The notes beneath the pieces are model-generated. The model did no database searches, was not told where the DNA came from, and was given only the letters and a program-made list of their open reading frames with translations. Positions 12,577 to 24,112 of a stretch of DNA of 64,000 nucleotides are shown here, piece by piece. Position 1 is the stretch's first letter, and each line of letters opens with the position of its first letter. Origin of the DNA: Eremomyces bilateralis CBS 781.70 (lineage: Eukaryota; Ascomycota; Dothideomycetes; Eremomycetales; Eremomycetaceae); the NCBI RefSeq assembly GCF_010015585.1, contig NW_022985077.1, forward strand, positions 196,510 through 260,509, given 5' to 3'. The position numbers were made by a program, and so were the translations under genes.

Positions 12577-13357
12577 GCTGGGAAAATGAGGGCAATATCT
12601 CTTGGTAATGCAATTACTCGGAATAGGATAACGATAACCGTAAATCAGCTGGATGACTTGCGTTTCCGCACTTGGGTCGTGTGTTTATTGAACGGAGGAC
12701 GATGGAAATATCAAGCTTGAGGTTGAGGTTCCCAAATGCTTAGAATTCACAGTTTCTTCTTCGTGGATACTGCAAGTGCAGTCCGTCTGAGAGTAAACAT
12801 GGCCTAATACAGCACTAGCATCCCATGAGGCACAATAGGGTCATTGGGGATCGCGATATGGCCGGCGTGAAGGCTACAGGCGGGATGGTTAGCCTGCATT
12901 TGCCATGGTGTCGAAGGTCATCCATGAATCCATTTCAGTTGCTGTCATTCGGGAAAGTTGAATCAAAAGTTGGATTCGCAATATCAGAAGAAAACTTTGG
13001 ATGGATTGACTGGGATCTGGGGGCGAGTTTGAGATTAGTCAGCCACATCAGCCACCGCCCACGAGACCACCGGTCCACCAGACCACCAGTCCACCAGACC
13101 ACCACTGGCCACTGGGTTCTGAAGCTGAATAGCATGTTACTCGGATTTTAAGTAGGGTATTTGGTTGAATTGTAGTGTCTTTTGAATTGTCTCGTACTCT
13201 TGTTTCATTCTAAGTTCTGGCATTGTCCTCGCTAATGCATGTATATATCGTTTCATCATATGGCAATGGTCTAAAAAGATTCCTTACCAGTTGAGTGTCG
13301 TTTGAGTCTCCGGAATCCAAGATGCCACATTACCGGTATACCGTGTATACACTTTAA
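12577..13357. other. Intergenic interval
   Basis: No gene seen. It contains a short Cys/His-free CCACCAG-type minisatellite (listed separately) and presumably the promoter of the hypothetical membrane protein on its left side. Confidence 0.5.
13060..13114. repeat. CCACCAGNC-type minisatellite
   Basis: Near-tandem copies of a roughly 8-10 base unit, CCACCAGAC / CCACCAGT / CCACCGGT, about five units, then CCACTGGCCACTGG. The tract is imperfect and lies in non-coding DNA. Confidence 0.7.
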
Positions 13358-14676
13358 TCATGTCTCTACTGGCGGCGACATTGGCGTCTTGGGCGATGAA
13401 AACCGTGGGATCCCTATCTCGCCGCTCATCTTGCCGTCGAATGTGGATCTAGCGGTTCGTTTTGATTTGGTACTCCTCACACTCGCCCGGTTCATGGTAT
13501 AATTTGTTATCGGCTGCACTAAATACACATCGAAGAACGCTTTCAAGGCAGGAGCGCTTGCGCACATAATGGCAAGGTCCAATTCCAAGAGTGTCCAAAC
13601 AAAGATATCATAGCCCACGGCTGCAAAAAGTTCAGCGATTGCGGCCTGAGCCGTCTGAGTTGGCTGTGCGAACCTGTGACATTCTGCTGACCTCTCCAAA
13701 GACGGGTGAGCCAGAAGGTTCTCGCTATTCCGGCTCTGATAGTCCTTCACCGGATAAGCATGCATATTTACAAAAGTATGCTGGACTTACAAAATGTCGC
13801 AGCCCATTATCAGGGACAGAATGATCTTTTTGTTTCCAGTTCATCTTGAGTGAGCCGAGCATGAGTTTGGGAAAGAGCAGAGCGTAGACATTAGTCAGGA
13901 TAGAAGTGATGCCGTACATGGGGTCGCTGACGTTGCGCGCCAGGCACTTATATCTCGTTGTATAGCTGAAATCCACGGATTTCCAGGAGGCGTCGATAGG
14001 GTGGCAGAGAAAGATCGAGAGAAGAACCCAAAGACGGCATAGACCGCTACGAGTGTAACCCCACTGGCGATGAGCCAGAAATGTAGGCGCTGTTGAGACC
14101 AATAGACGAGGCGGCAATAGAATACCAGAATGGAGAGCTTTACTAGAGAGCTTGCAAATATGAAGACGATCTCCTCCATTCAGGCTACCTGCGGTAATAA
14201 AGTGAGCTCGGAATGTAGAATGGGATCAATGAAGTAGTACTAATGCAGCTTTTACTGGTCGCTTGGGATCGGGAAAAATATCCCACGCATTTCGATCAAA
14301 CCCAGCATACACCACAGCTGACCGTAGTCAGTCATTGTCGGCGGACACTAGGGCCCTGATGTTTACCATATATTTCTATCCCATGGAATGGAATGGCGAG
14401 AGCCTAAGGAATACTTAGAAGGTATTGTAACTTCAAGTACGCAGACCATACCAGAGATCCAACTATAAGTGCGTCATCGATACCCAGTCGGCCAGCCATC
14501 CGAGTCCACCGCACCCACAGTCGGGCAACCACGCTGCAAGTAGTTATGACCATCAGAACAATGGCATATGGGATTAGCCATCGTCGCCAACTATCTTTGT
14601 TCGAATTGGGAGGCGGCTATTCCAGGACCACTGAAAGTGGAATCTTGTATACAGTAAGTACCGGATCGGCAGCCAT
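13358..14676 (-). pseudogene. Decayed SAT4/fungal-rhodopsin-domain (Pth11-like) receptor
   Basis: Minus-strand pieces collinear with the seven-helix SAT4/rhodopsin domain: ATG at 14676 (MAADP, then PPPNSNKDSW after a possible 45-nt intron), helices LIPYAIVLMVITTCSVVARLWV and GRLGIDDALIV, a YAGFDRNAWDIF loop, FIFASSLVKLSILVFYCRL, then CHPIDASW, MYGITSILTNVYALLFPKLML and, after an intron (GTAAGT), FVWTLLELDLAIMCASAPALKAFF and a polar tail ending at 13358. The order is right, but the frame changes with no room for an intron just before CHPIDASW and again at the A-rich run before IILSLIMGC. At least two frameshifts therefore break it. It has no CFEM domain, unlike the intact receptor at 17336-19009. 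Sequencing error is possible but two independent errors are less likely than decay. Confidence 0.7.
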
Positions 14677-17335
14677 TTTGGCATTAATGTACTACACTTC
14701 CAGCTCCCCTCCAAGTACTGTGCTGCTGCCCGACATATAAAGATAATGGAATATGAAATTTATCACATGGAGATTCGTACTCCAGCTAGCACATGCAGAG
14801 GGCCGCGAGGCGTAATCACAAGACATTTCTATAAACAACTTTAGTTGACAACCCATAGACTTTGGACAGGATCGAAAAGCGATAACACATGAAAACATCG
14901 AGAAAGCCGAATCTTTGCGCGGAATATGCCCTAATAATCTTCATGATGACCTTCAGAAGTCAAACCACAAAATGCTGTGCTGGAGAGCAGAACATTATGT
15001 TATCGAGGATCTAGTTATACGGTGAGTAGCAAAGAGTCGACCTTCGATCGTGATGGCCATGCAGTGCGGGGAATCCATGACACCGTCCGGCATCCGCCCG
15101 CCATCCACCTGGTTGCAAGCTTCATGTGCTGTTGGCCCTTTTTAAACCATACATGTTGCGTTACTGCCTCCGGAAATCCAGAGTTGCGGAACTCGCTTCC
15201 AGTTCATTGCAGGCAGAGAAAAGGGTTGGGTAAGGTTGAGTAGACATACCGCCCATGTAGACCCGTGGAAGCGCCAAATTGTGTTCCTGCGCGATACTCG
15301 GCGGATAGGTCCTCGACATCTGAGCTGAACAGATTCTCAGAATTCACATCCCCTTGGGTGTTCTGGATGTCCCTGTGATTATGCACGCCGGAGATGGGGG
15401 TTCGAAATGAAGCGAGTACCGTTACGGATATGTCTGCCGATATCTGGTGCTGCTGTGAGTTGAGGTTTACGGAGAAGGGAAGTCGATTGGAAGTCGCATG
15501 AGGACCAGCCACCGCCTTATTGTGTTTGTTGTTTTTGTCACCTGACTAAGCCGAGCCTTGTTGGCTTTACATGTCCATGATTTCTCATGTTATCATGAAA
15601 TTCAGGGGAGATTATCCCCTCCAATCTTTGACTCTCAATCAAGCAACTTACATGGTACATCACCATTGCAATTACAGATACAGGTGGCGTGTACCTATTG
15701 CTCCTTGACAGAGATTGATCCTCTTATTCCTCAGGGTACTCCCACTCTCCCAGTCCCTAGAAGATAGAAGAGAAGTCAGGAGGCCTTTACTGCTGTCATT
15801 AAAATTGCTGTTATTATTGGGTACTGTTTGCATTTGATGTTCATTTTGTCGAACCGTGGTATATCTACCCTTCTCCTAGATTCCTAGGGGGGGCGTCCTT
15901 TTTGGGGATTTAGCGTAGTTGGGTAAATTTGAGACATTTGACCTTGAAAATTGGAATCAGATATTCACATTTCCCCCTGCATGCTTTCAATTTCTTTTCT
16001 CCTAGTTTGCTGTCGATCAAGTCAAGTGTTCTCGTTGACTTGGCCCAAACCATAATTATCCTTCGCGTTTCATGAAAGTGGGACCATTTCCTCTCGCTTA
16101 CTACGTACATACGTAGTAAAGCTGGACTGAAAAATGGCGGTGTTGCTCGCGCTTGCATTTCTCTCCCTAATAACCAAAGTCGAGATTACGCCTTGAGTCC
16201 ATGTATCATAGTTTTTGTTCAATGGATATGCTGTCCGCTGGGAATTCACGGAATTTGAGTGCTTGGAGCGCTAACCCCAGGGCCCAGTCCCTTATCTGAA
16301 AGAGTCCTAGAGGTACCTCTCGTCAGCACTTGGACGATCGACAGTGACCTCCTATGTGATGGACGTTGGAGCCGAATATGGTGGAAAAGGGTGAACCCTG
16401 GGTCCTAGACCTAAAGAGGATATGATCCACAATCAACCGTTTTATAGCTTTTCAACGGCATGCCGATCTGCGCACGTTAATTAGAGAACCCGAGCTCAAT
16501 GGAACGGGCCTTCTTCCCCGAGTTGTTAGGATTAGGAACCGGATCAAGTACGGAGCATTCCGCACAATCATATCAGTTAGTACTTAGTATGCTGCATTTT
16601 TTATTTTTTCCATCACGCAATGTTGCTTTGTTGCCTGGACCTTGCTTGAATAATAATGCTTGTTGATCAGCGTTCAGGTCGAAATCGGAACCGGGAATAC
16701 CCTCCGCGGAACATGAAGAATACCTGAATGGCGTTTCTAGCCTGTACTGGACCCACTTGGAGCCAATGGGCCTATCCTTCCATCGGATTATTATGCACTT
16801 TGAATTGGGATAGGACGCGGAGCGGACAGCGCAGACGTTGAAAGTTGAGACGGCCTCAAACAGGAGAGACGCAGAAGAGTTGGCCGCCCAGGGTACTGGT
16901 ACTCGGGTTCGAAGTTCGAAACATGGAAGGATCAACACTCGGGCATGACTTAGTCCTGCGGCTTCTATGGGGAAACCGGGGCCCGACTCCACGGGTAGGG
17001 GCACCGCGATAACCAAGCTGGCGCAAAGGTGATGAGAACCCGCACTGGAATGGACAATTGAGGAGTCGCAAACTCGCAACTCGTACATTGGCTAGGTATC
17101 CACTATCCAGTGCACAATTCACATTGCTTGAGATCACCAATTCATCATGCTAAGACCCCAATTGTTACTCCACAAGTGTCTCGAGCCAATCGTCCAGATA
17201 AGCTTGAGGTTCCAAGCTGGCACACTTGAACAATTCTCCGAGCCAATATCAAGTCTTTCATAGTATGGTGACGAACGCCGTTCGAATACTTGTACATCAT
17301 TCCATTCCAAGGTCCAACCCGATCAGGAGTGTACA
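14677..17335. other. Gene-poor interval between the two receptor genes
   Basis: About 2.7 kb without a supportable gene. Open frames at 15204-15512 (-), 15910-16158 (-) and 16573-17140 (-) lack recognisable domains, and the first lacks an ATG at its start. A near-perfect palindrome at 16098-16119 is listed separately. The 3' part should contain the promoter of the CFEM receptor. Confidence 0.45.
16098..16119. repeat. Perfect 10-bp palindrome with a 2-nt loop
   Basis: TTACTACGTA, spacer CA, TACGTAGTAA: ten paired bases on each side. One step further out, GC on the left and AGC on the right would pair with one bulged A. It lies in non-coding DNA. Confidence 0.8.
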
Positions 17336-19009
17336 ATGAAGCTACTCTCCATCTTCTGCACTTGTATCTTCCTTATTGGCAGCTCAGTGGCCCAAATTAA
17401 CCTTTTGGACCAACTTCCAGCATGCGCGGTATGATGGTTCAACGTTCCGGAGTGGCCAATCCACTGACCTTCAACTTTTAGGTGCAATGTTTCGAGCAGA
17501 CCGTCTTGTCATCAAAATGTTCTCCAACCGACTTTTCTTGCCTATGTCAGGATGAAGCGTTTATGGAGGCCGCTGCGGGCTGCCAAGCCACAGGTTGCAC
17601 AGTCAAAGAGATGCTGAGTATGCTCTGAGCCTGACCTTCTGAAAGGCGAGGACCATGAGCTGATTTTAGAAACCTAGCATCCACCAATGCTACGATGGCT
17701 GCCTGTGGTGTTCAGCCGCGAGACATATCTGTACAAGTCATTGCCATCCCAGCGTCTTTTGGAAGCCTGGCAATGCTAATGGTTATCGTCCGCCTTGTTG
17801 ACCGTATCGGGATTCGCAAGCTCTCACTGGACTGGGACGATTATCTTGTTTTGATAGCCGTGGTATGATATGAAAACCTCCCTTCTGCTAGATTGGGCTA
17901 ACGGGCATCTCCGCTCTCTAGTTACTGGCTTGCCCGATGAACTTTGTCTGCTATCCTAGTGAGTTCAGTCCTCTCGGAGTACTGCTAGTTATTTAACAGT
18001 ATCCTAGTGGCCTACCATGGTATGGGCAAAGACCTCTGGTCATTGGAATTTGATGGTATAAACAAGACATTCCTGGTAAGTATTCACTTGCCTAGGACAA
18101 ACGACTAGTCTATTCTAACCTGATGTTTCCTCCTAGTACCTCTTGATTGCCGAGATCTTCTACATGGCCGCCGAGATGTTCGTTCAGTTGTCCTTGCTGG
18201 CCTTCTACCTTCGAATTTTCACGATCCCAGTGTTCCGGAAAGCGGTCTACGTACTAATGGGGGTGGTGGTCTGTTTCGGAATGGCCAATACGTTTTCCAT
18301 GTTGTTTCAATGCACTCCGATCGCATTCTTTTGGGAAAGCTGGTCCGGGGAGACCACCGGAACGTGTATCAACGTCAATCTCTTTTCTTGGATCCGCGCT
18401 GGCATCGAGATCGCGATTGATGTTGCCATTATATCGCTGCCAATTCCGACATTGCTCAAGTTACAGATGAGTTGGAAAAAGAAGATCCAGGTCGTTATGG
18501 TCTTCTGCGTTGGCTTCGTGTAAGTTTACAAGCTTCTTCAATCGGTCGTCCCAGAGGCGACGAGACGACTGTTTACCATATGCTAACCATACTTTACAGG
18601 ATCACAATTATCAGCATATTGCGGCTGCAATCGCTTGTCCAGTTCTCGGAGACCACCAATCCTACTTGTGAGTTGCCATATCCTAAAGAATTCTCTCTTG
18701 ATCGACAGTGGCTGACTCCAGCTATTACTAGATGACAATGCCCCAGCCATCTATTGGAGCATCCTCGAATGCGATATGTTCATCATCTGTGCCTGCATGC
18801 CTGCGATGCGCGGTTTCCTCAGAACCTTTGCGCCGAGCTGCTTCGGTAGCACCGAATACGGTAGCCGCTCTGGAACCAAGGGATACGCGAGCCATGATAA
18901 ACTCAGCTCAAATGGCCAGTATCAACGCCAGCCATCCGACGCACAGCACGAATCGGACGTTGAGTTGGTGGGGTCGCTGTCAGAGAACTCTCGCAAGGCT
19001 TATGTGTAA
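17336..19009 (+). CDS. CFEM-domain Pth11-like seven-helix receptor
   Basis: Eight exons: 17336-17428, 17482-17617, 17678-17862, 17922-17958, 18008-18075, 18137-18519, 18600-18667, 18732-19009; 415 residues, all GT-AG. A signal peptide (MKLLSIFCTCIFLIGSSVAQ) precedes a CFEM domain with exactly eight cysteines (C30, 34, 44, 51, 53, 65, 70, 86), spaced as in the consensus and with the conserved D48 in SPTDFSCLC. The SAT4/rhodopsin-type membrane region follows, including HGMGKDLW, the YLLIAEIFYMAAEMFVQLSLLAFYLRI helix pair, and CINVNLFSW...IISLPIPTLLKLQM, then a Ser/Gln-rich cytoplasmic tail. The best-known relative, Pth11 of Magnaporthe, senses host surfaces; CFEM domains can bind haem or act in adhesion. 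The ligand here is unknown. The P450 gene lies 692 bases downstream on the same strand. Confidence 0.9.
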
Positions 19010-19701
19010 TAGGGCCCGAGAAGATAAGAAGGGACGGACGGTCGAACCGCGTTACTTGTTCTTGTATTTGAGCGTTTCTTTGCTTTTGAAGTCTAAAAAG
19101 AATGTATATAACGGCAGATTATGGGAAGTGAAATGTACTGTGCTGGAACACAGAAAGCTGATTCCTTTTAGGCAAGCCATACCAGATGCCCTTCGTTCTC
19201 TTCTCGTCCCTAAATTTTGAACTTCTCTCCACATAGCTGTTATACGTAGATAATTAGAGACTGGATACAAGTTGAAGATAGGACTGGCTATGCTTACATT
19301 CCAATTACCACAACATTTTGCGATCAAACCTTCCTTTGCCACTCCGAAGATTTTGGTAGAATACCACTCCCACTGCCTCGCTGGGCATTGCACCCGACGA
19401 GATAGATACGTTAGAAGTTAGGACGCTAATACCCACTAACAATCACCCAGCACTTGCACCCAGTCACGCATTTTCCATTAATCATGCTGCCTATCTGTGT
19501 GGTGGTCGGCCCCTGTTGTTTAGCTGTTTCTAGTTGTCCTAGTCAAGCAAACCCCGCTTGAGACTCAGGGGTTAAGTACAACGACGGGGGAACGATCAGC
19601 GATGTCATCGAACATAAGGCATAAATGATGAAATCTGTGTTTCCTGCGTAGCTCTCAACTTTCGAGATTGTTGGCAATTTTCATTTCGAACTGCACACAC
19701 C
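19010..19701. other. Intergenic space before the P450
   Basis: No gene visible. It should contain the receptor 3' end and the P450 promoter. No clear TATA element stands out. Confidence 0.5.
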
Positions 19702-21661
19702 ATGGCTTTCTCATGGATTCTGGCCAGCATTGTTGGCGGGTTCATCGCTTGGTATTGGTTTCTAAGGAGAGATGACGGTCGCGCTCCTCTGCCACCAGGT
19801 CCAAAGGGTCTCCCTCTACTTGGGAACCTGAATGATTTGCCTCAGCCAGGTGTGCTTGAAGCGCACCACTGGCTCAAGCACAAGGAGCTATATGGTTCGT
19901 GACCTCGTTGAAGACTTTAAAACCGTAGTGGACTCTATACTAAGCAATATGCTGCTGGTCTTTGATAGGCCCGATTAGCTCCGTGACAGTGATGGGCCAA
20001 ACCATCGTGATCATTAACGATTCGCGACTGGCGTTTGAGGTTATGGAGAAACGGTCGGCCATCCATTCATCGCGACCTAAGCAGCTCTTTGCTGGAGAAA
20101 TGTATGTTGACCTGCTTACTATGACACTCGTCATATAAGGATGACGAGATGCTGATGTCCCCTGGCTATGCATAGGGTCGGCTGGGAGAACTCACTTGGC
20201 CTCTCCCCGTACAACAATCGTTTCAGAGCCTACCGTAGGAATTTCGCCCGGATTATTGGCTCCAAGCCGTTAGCCGCAGAATTCAACGGCTTGCAACAGA
20301 CCGAAGTCGGCCACTTCTTGCTCCATGTACTTGATAAGCCCGATGATTTGGTTGACCATATTCGAAAGTCAGTCCCCCTTTCTCGCGGGCGAAAACGTGG
20401 TGGCACTCCGCCGCTAACTCGTGCTGGTTTAGGGAGGCGGGTGCAATCATCTTAAAGATTGCTTATGGCTATACGGCCGAATCGCACAAGAATGACCCCC
20501 TCGTCGATATCGTTGGTGATGCTATGGACAAGTTTGCCCAGGCTGCAGTGCCCGGGGCGTTCTTGGTTGACATAATGCCTTTCTGTAAGTCGCTCGAGGT
20601 CTCCATGCTAACTTTGCTAAACAACCAAAGTGAGAGACCTTCCAGACTGGGTTCCAGGAACTGGATTTAAGAAGACCGCTCGGGAATGGAAAGCTGCTCT
20701 CATGGATGTGGCTGATAGGCCGTATGCTTTTGTCAAGCACCGGATGGCACAGGGGAACAACGAGAAATCCTTTCTTTCGCAGCTGCTAGAGAAGGGTGAC
20801 TCGGATGGGGAAGAGAAATTTATCAACAAGTGGGCGGCGATGTCCTTATACGCAGCAGGTGCAGACACGGTGAGCCTCCTTTCGTTGTTCGTCCTAAAGT
20901 TTCATGGTTAATGGGGTTCTGGCTGCTTTAGACGGTGTCTGCAATGGCGTGCTTCTTCTTAGCGATGTCTATCTTCCCAGACGTCCAAAAGAAGGCCCAA
21001 GCCGAGATCGAGCGAGTCATAGGAACAAACAGGCTCCCTACCGCTGAAGATCGAGAGAATCTACCGTATATCGCATCCACCGTGAAAGAGGTCCTCCGCT
21101 GGCACCCTGTTGCGCCAATGGGTCTTCCACATGGGACCACAGAGGACGACCTCTGCGAGGGTTACCGCATTCCGAAAGGCGCAATGATTTTTGCCAACGT
21201 CTGGCAAGTGGAATCGCTTTTTCTTCCAAGCTGTTGCTCCGTACTCGATCTAACGGTTGACTAGGCATTTTACCCATGATCCCAATGTCTATCATGACCC
21301 CATGATTTTCAAGCCCGAACGATTCCTACCGATCGATGGCCATGTGCCTGAGCCCGACCCGGCCACGTATGTGTTCGGATTTGGACGACGAATTTGCCCC
21401 GGCCGAATCTTAGCAGACAACACGCTGTACCTCAGTATCGCCCAGTCTTTAGCCGTGTTCAGCATTGGCAAACCGGTTGAGAACGGGAAAGAAGTGGAAC
21501 CCGTCGCTAAATTTGACCCTGGTGTGGTCAGCCACCCCGCACCTTACAAGTGCATGATCAAGCCACGGTCAAGTCACCACGAGGCCTTGATTAGATCCAT
21601 CGAAAAGGACCACCCCTGGCAGGAAAGCGACGGTAAAACTCTGGAGACTTTAAGCGTCTAG
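19702..21661 (+). CDS. Cytochrome P450 monooxygenase (microsomal, group I-like)
   Basis: Seven exons: 19702-19894, 19969-20101, 20176-20367, 20433-20584, 20631-20869, 20932-21203, 21265-21661; 525 residues. An N-terminal anchor (WILASIVGGFIAWYWFL) is followed by the proline-rich hinge PLPPGPKGLPLLGN. The I-helix motif is AGADTT, the K-helix ExxR is EVLR, then FKPERFL, and the haem loop is FGFGRRICPG with the axial cysteine C438. All core elements are intact. Intron 6 begins GCAAGT and ends CTAG. Only this GC-AG pair keeps the frame (W-HFTHDPNVYHDP), since the nearby GTGGAA donor would shift it. It resembles fungal secondary-metabolism hydroxylases, but substrate cannot be inferred and no synthase gene is nearby. 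It sits in the endoplasmic reticulum membrane and needs the NADPH-P450 reductase. Confidence 0.94.
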
Positions 21662-22317
21662 AAATGTGGTATTGCAATATGAACGAGCGAGATGTTGAAG
21701 TCCTCTACAAGGGATACAAATTGACGACACGACCTGAAAGGGATGGGAAAGCCTTACCCATGTGCCCTACGATATATGGCTGCTGTCACCTAAGTATGGA
21801 ATTTCCTGTCGCAGGGTTTGCGTTTTGATCTTCTTCCACTTGAGTTTTCCTTTTTTTCACTCCTAGCATATGACGATCGCCATGGGCATACGTCATGTAC
21901 GTAGCCTTATCTGCTTTGTCGATACTTTGGGTCAGGTGGCCGCATCACCAATGGCGGTCCATTTTGAGCGCTTTGTCAAAAGTCAAAACCCTAAGACACA
22001 AAACATGAAGTCGGGTGTATGAGTAACTGTAGGGAACACAATACGAAGGACATCGATCCAATGCAGGTGATATTTCCCTGATTTTCCCAATAGGCTCGTT
22101 CCTTCAGCTGGGTGCTGACCAATTTGACAACGACAACTGAAATCACAGACTTGAACAGAACAGGAACGTATTCGACATGGAGATGCGACCGCAGCCGACC
22201 TAATAATAGGCACCGTGTTGCGAGCTTTCGGAACCGGTGTTTCAGGTTCTCCGAGTCGTTTCATTCGAATGGGTGTTTTGCAAACGGATTTTGGACCGAT
22301 CAGTTCCAGTAAAGGTG

Positions 22318-22355
22318 TGTGAATGCGAGAATGCGAGATGGAATGCGAGATGGCA
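22318..22355. repeat. Short GAATGCGAGAT-type tandem repeat
   Basis: Three or so imperfect copies of an 8-13 base unit (GAATGCGAGA, GAATGCGAGATG) follow one another in non-coding DNA. Confidence 0.6.
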
Positions 22356-22840
22356 AGAAAAGAGTCTGCCTTGGTGATTACAGTTACGTAGCTCAGTGGT
22401 GGTGCCTCGGGAGGCGCCGAGGACAAGGCCTCCACTACCAAAGCTTTCGTCCCGTTTATCAATGTTTCCGCTGGGTGCAGCATACCACCGCAGCCGCCAT
22501 GGGATGTTTCAAATCACGACACCGTCGGTTCTCTGCAGTCGCCACCCAAAATTGAACTGACCGTACCCGTCAAGTTACCACCGGTAAGTAAAAGGCCGGA
22601 TTGTCATCGTAAAATGAGCCGGAGATGTGTAACAGGCAACGAGAGGTGCAGCGTCCCGATGGTTGTTCGACGACGATATCTCAGAATGACGAGGCTGACT
22701 GGTGCCAAAAACGTCGTTTTGAGATGTCAAGAGCTTGGAAGGTGGTATATTTGGCATCAGTCATTGCGATATCACGAGGGGACTCGTTCCTTCATTTCCA
22801 GAGGACAAAGATGGGTAAGTCGAGGCCAGCGGGAAAAAGG

Positions 22841-22849
22841 TATATAAAG
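22841..22849 (+). promoter_or_regulatory. TATA box for the secreted protein gene
   Basis: TATATAAAG lies about 160 bases before the ATG at 23010. An A/C-rich leader between the two (CTTTCAAAGCTTAAACTTCAG and similar, no upstream ATG close to the start) is typical of a strongly expressed fungal secreted-protein gene. Confidence 0.55.
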
Positions 22850-23009
22850 ATGGACGATTCGAGGCGAAGGAGTCTTTGATCTCATCGGACAACTCAGATT
22901 AAAGCAAGAACACTTTCAAAGCTTAAACTTCAGTCTTCACCTAAACTTTACAATATTTCTACGAGTCTCTCGACAATTCCCCGAACCAGAACACAATTCC
23001 CTTCAGAAA

Positions 23010-23528
23010 ATGCATTCTGCTACCATCCTCAACGTCCTCACCCTCCTCTTTTCCCTCACCTCCGCGGCCCCAGTCGCCGACCCCCAACCCGAAGCCAACG
23101 CCGCCCCCGACTACGGCAGCGGCGGCTCCGGCAGCGGCGGCCCCTCCATCAAGGAAATGGCTTGGTGCGCCGTCCCCTGGCACTGGAGCGCGTGCAACAA
23201 AGCGAGCAACCTCGCTGAGACCGCAGCCACGGAAGCGGGGCGGCTGTATCCGGCCAACACCCTCCACAACGGCAAGGGCGACGCGTTCCGGCACTGCTAC
23301 TGGAACGCGCTCATGGTGATCGAGATCGGAGAGGGGAAGGCAAAGAGCATCGCGAATAATCATGAGAAAGGGGGGAAGGGGCGGGAGAAGGAGATGGATT
23401 TGAAGAATAATGCGAGAGGGCGCACAATTGGGAAGAATGCAAGTGGGAAGAATAAGGGGCAGAAGAGGAACGATGCGAAGAATGATTGTAAGGCGGCGGC
23501 GGATAGTGGACAGTTGGTTGTCCTTTGA
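23010..23528 (+). CDS. Small secreted protein with a DUF6973-like core
   Basis: Intronless, 172 residues. A clear signal peptide (MHSATILNVLTLLFSLTSAA) is followed by an acidic, Pro/Ala and Gly/Ser linker. The core contains NGKGDAFRHCYWNALM (residues 87-102), then IGEGKAKSIANNHE and EMDLKNNARGR. From memory, this DAxRHxYW ... HE ... MDLxNNxxGR order is the hallmark of a mostly bacterial domain listed as DUF6973, whose activity I do not know; the invariant Asp, Arg, His and Tyr (D91, R94, H95, Y97) suggest an enzyme. The tail is Lys/Asn-rich. Four cysteines (C53, C62, C96, C160) could pair outside the cell. A TATA box and long leader precede it. Codons strongly prefer C or G at the third position in the first half and less so in the tail. 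It may be a secreted effector or a gene acquired from bacteria; both are inference. Confidence 0.75.
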   Translation: MHSATILNVLTLLFSLTSAAPVADPQPEANAAPDYGSGGSGSGGPSIKEMAWCAVPWHWSACNKASNLAETAATEAGRLYPANTLHNGKGDAFRHCYWNALMVIEIGEGKAKSIANNHEKGGKGREKEMDLKNNARGRTIGKNASGKNKGQKRNDAKNDCKAAADSGQLVVL

Positions 23529-24112
23529 TTGGGGTCTACTGGACTGGGTTTTAGCTGTGGTTCGGATTTTCATGTTATATTGGGAGCTGCTGTCGCATCT
23601 CGGTTCATCTATTTCGAGTTCCTTTGCATCGAGTCCATATTGCTTCGTCTGGGAGCGATGTTTTCGGAGTTCGCATCCTGGTTCATCGGGCTTTTCAAGC
23701 AAGAATCAATGTACTTATCCAATCGTTTTCAACTTAACCTCTCTACTTTGGTCTGGTCTAATTATAAGCAGCCTCGAATGAAGACTTTCAATGGAGGGTT
23801 TCTGCCAGAATTGTGGGCACCTGGAAATTGCGTTTTGTGTAATATTCGACAGCGTAGCGTTGTTTATATGGCCATACCCAGTTAGCCAACCTAACCGCTA
23901 GATATTAGTTCGTAAGCCGGCTAAATGCAGAGAGTTGACCTGAAAATCGTTTCCAGGTCAATTTCCAGGATTTTCGCATCTCTCAACTGCCATATCCGAC
24001 CTAGCGTATTCGTCAATCTTAACGTCAGATCCGGTCGCCTGCATAACGCCCAAGATCTGTAACCCAGAGTGTATCCCATCCTGAATTACCTATCACCAAA
24101 TCAACGCGTGCG
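23529..24112. other. Interval with inverted-repeat blocks
   Basis: No intact gene. Two blocks (23792-23808 and 23821-23831) match, in inverted orientation, parts of the possible small gene at 24113-24513. A hairpin (TTGACCTG ... CAGGTCAA, 23935-23961) is also present. The stretch may be debris from an inverted duplication. Confidence 0.4.

Larger units (their letters stand above)
21662..23009. other. Intergenic interval upstream of the secreted protein
   Basis: About 1.35 kb without a convincing gene. A 166-codon frame at 21983-22483 (-) has no recognisable domain. A short GAATGCGAGAT-type tandem repeat lies at about 22318-22355. The 3' end carries the TATA element and leader of the gene at 23010. 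Confidence 0.45.

Noticed and set aside
22380-22450. Possible tRNA-like segment (GTAGCTCAGTGGTGG)
   Set aside because: It resembles a D arm, but no matching acceptor, anticodon or T arm could be folded around it.
17336-23528. Idea of a secondary-metabolite cluster with receptor, P450 and secreted protein
   Set aside because: No polyketide synthase, peptide synthetase, terpene cyclase or cluster regulator is visible in the window.
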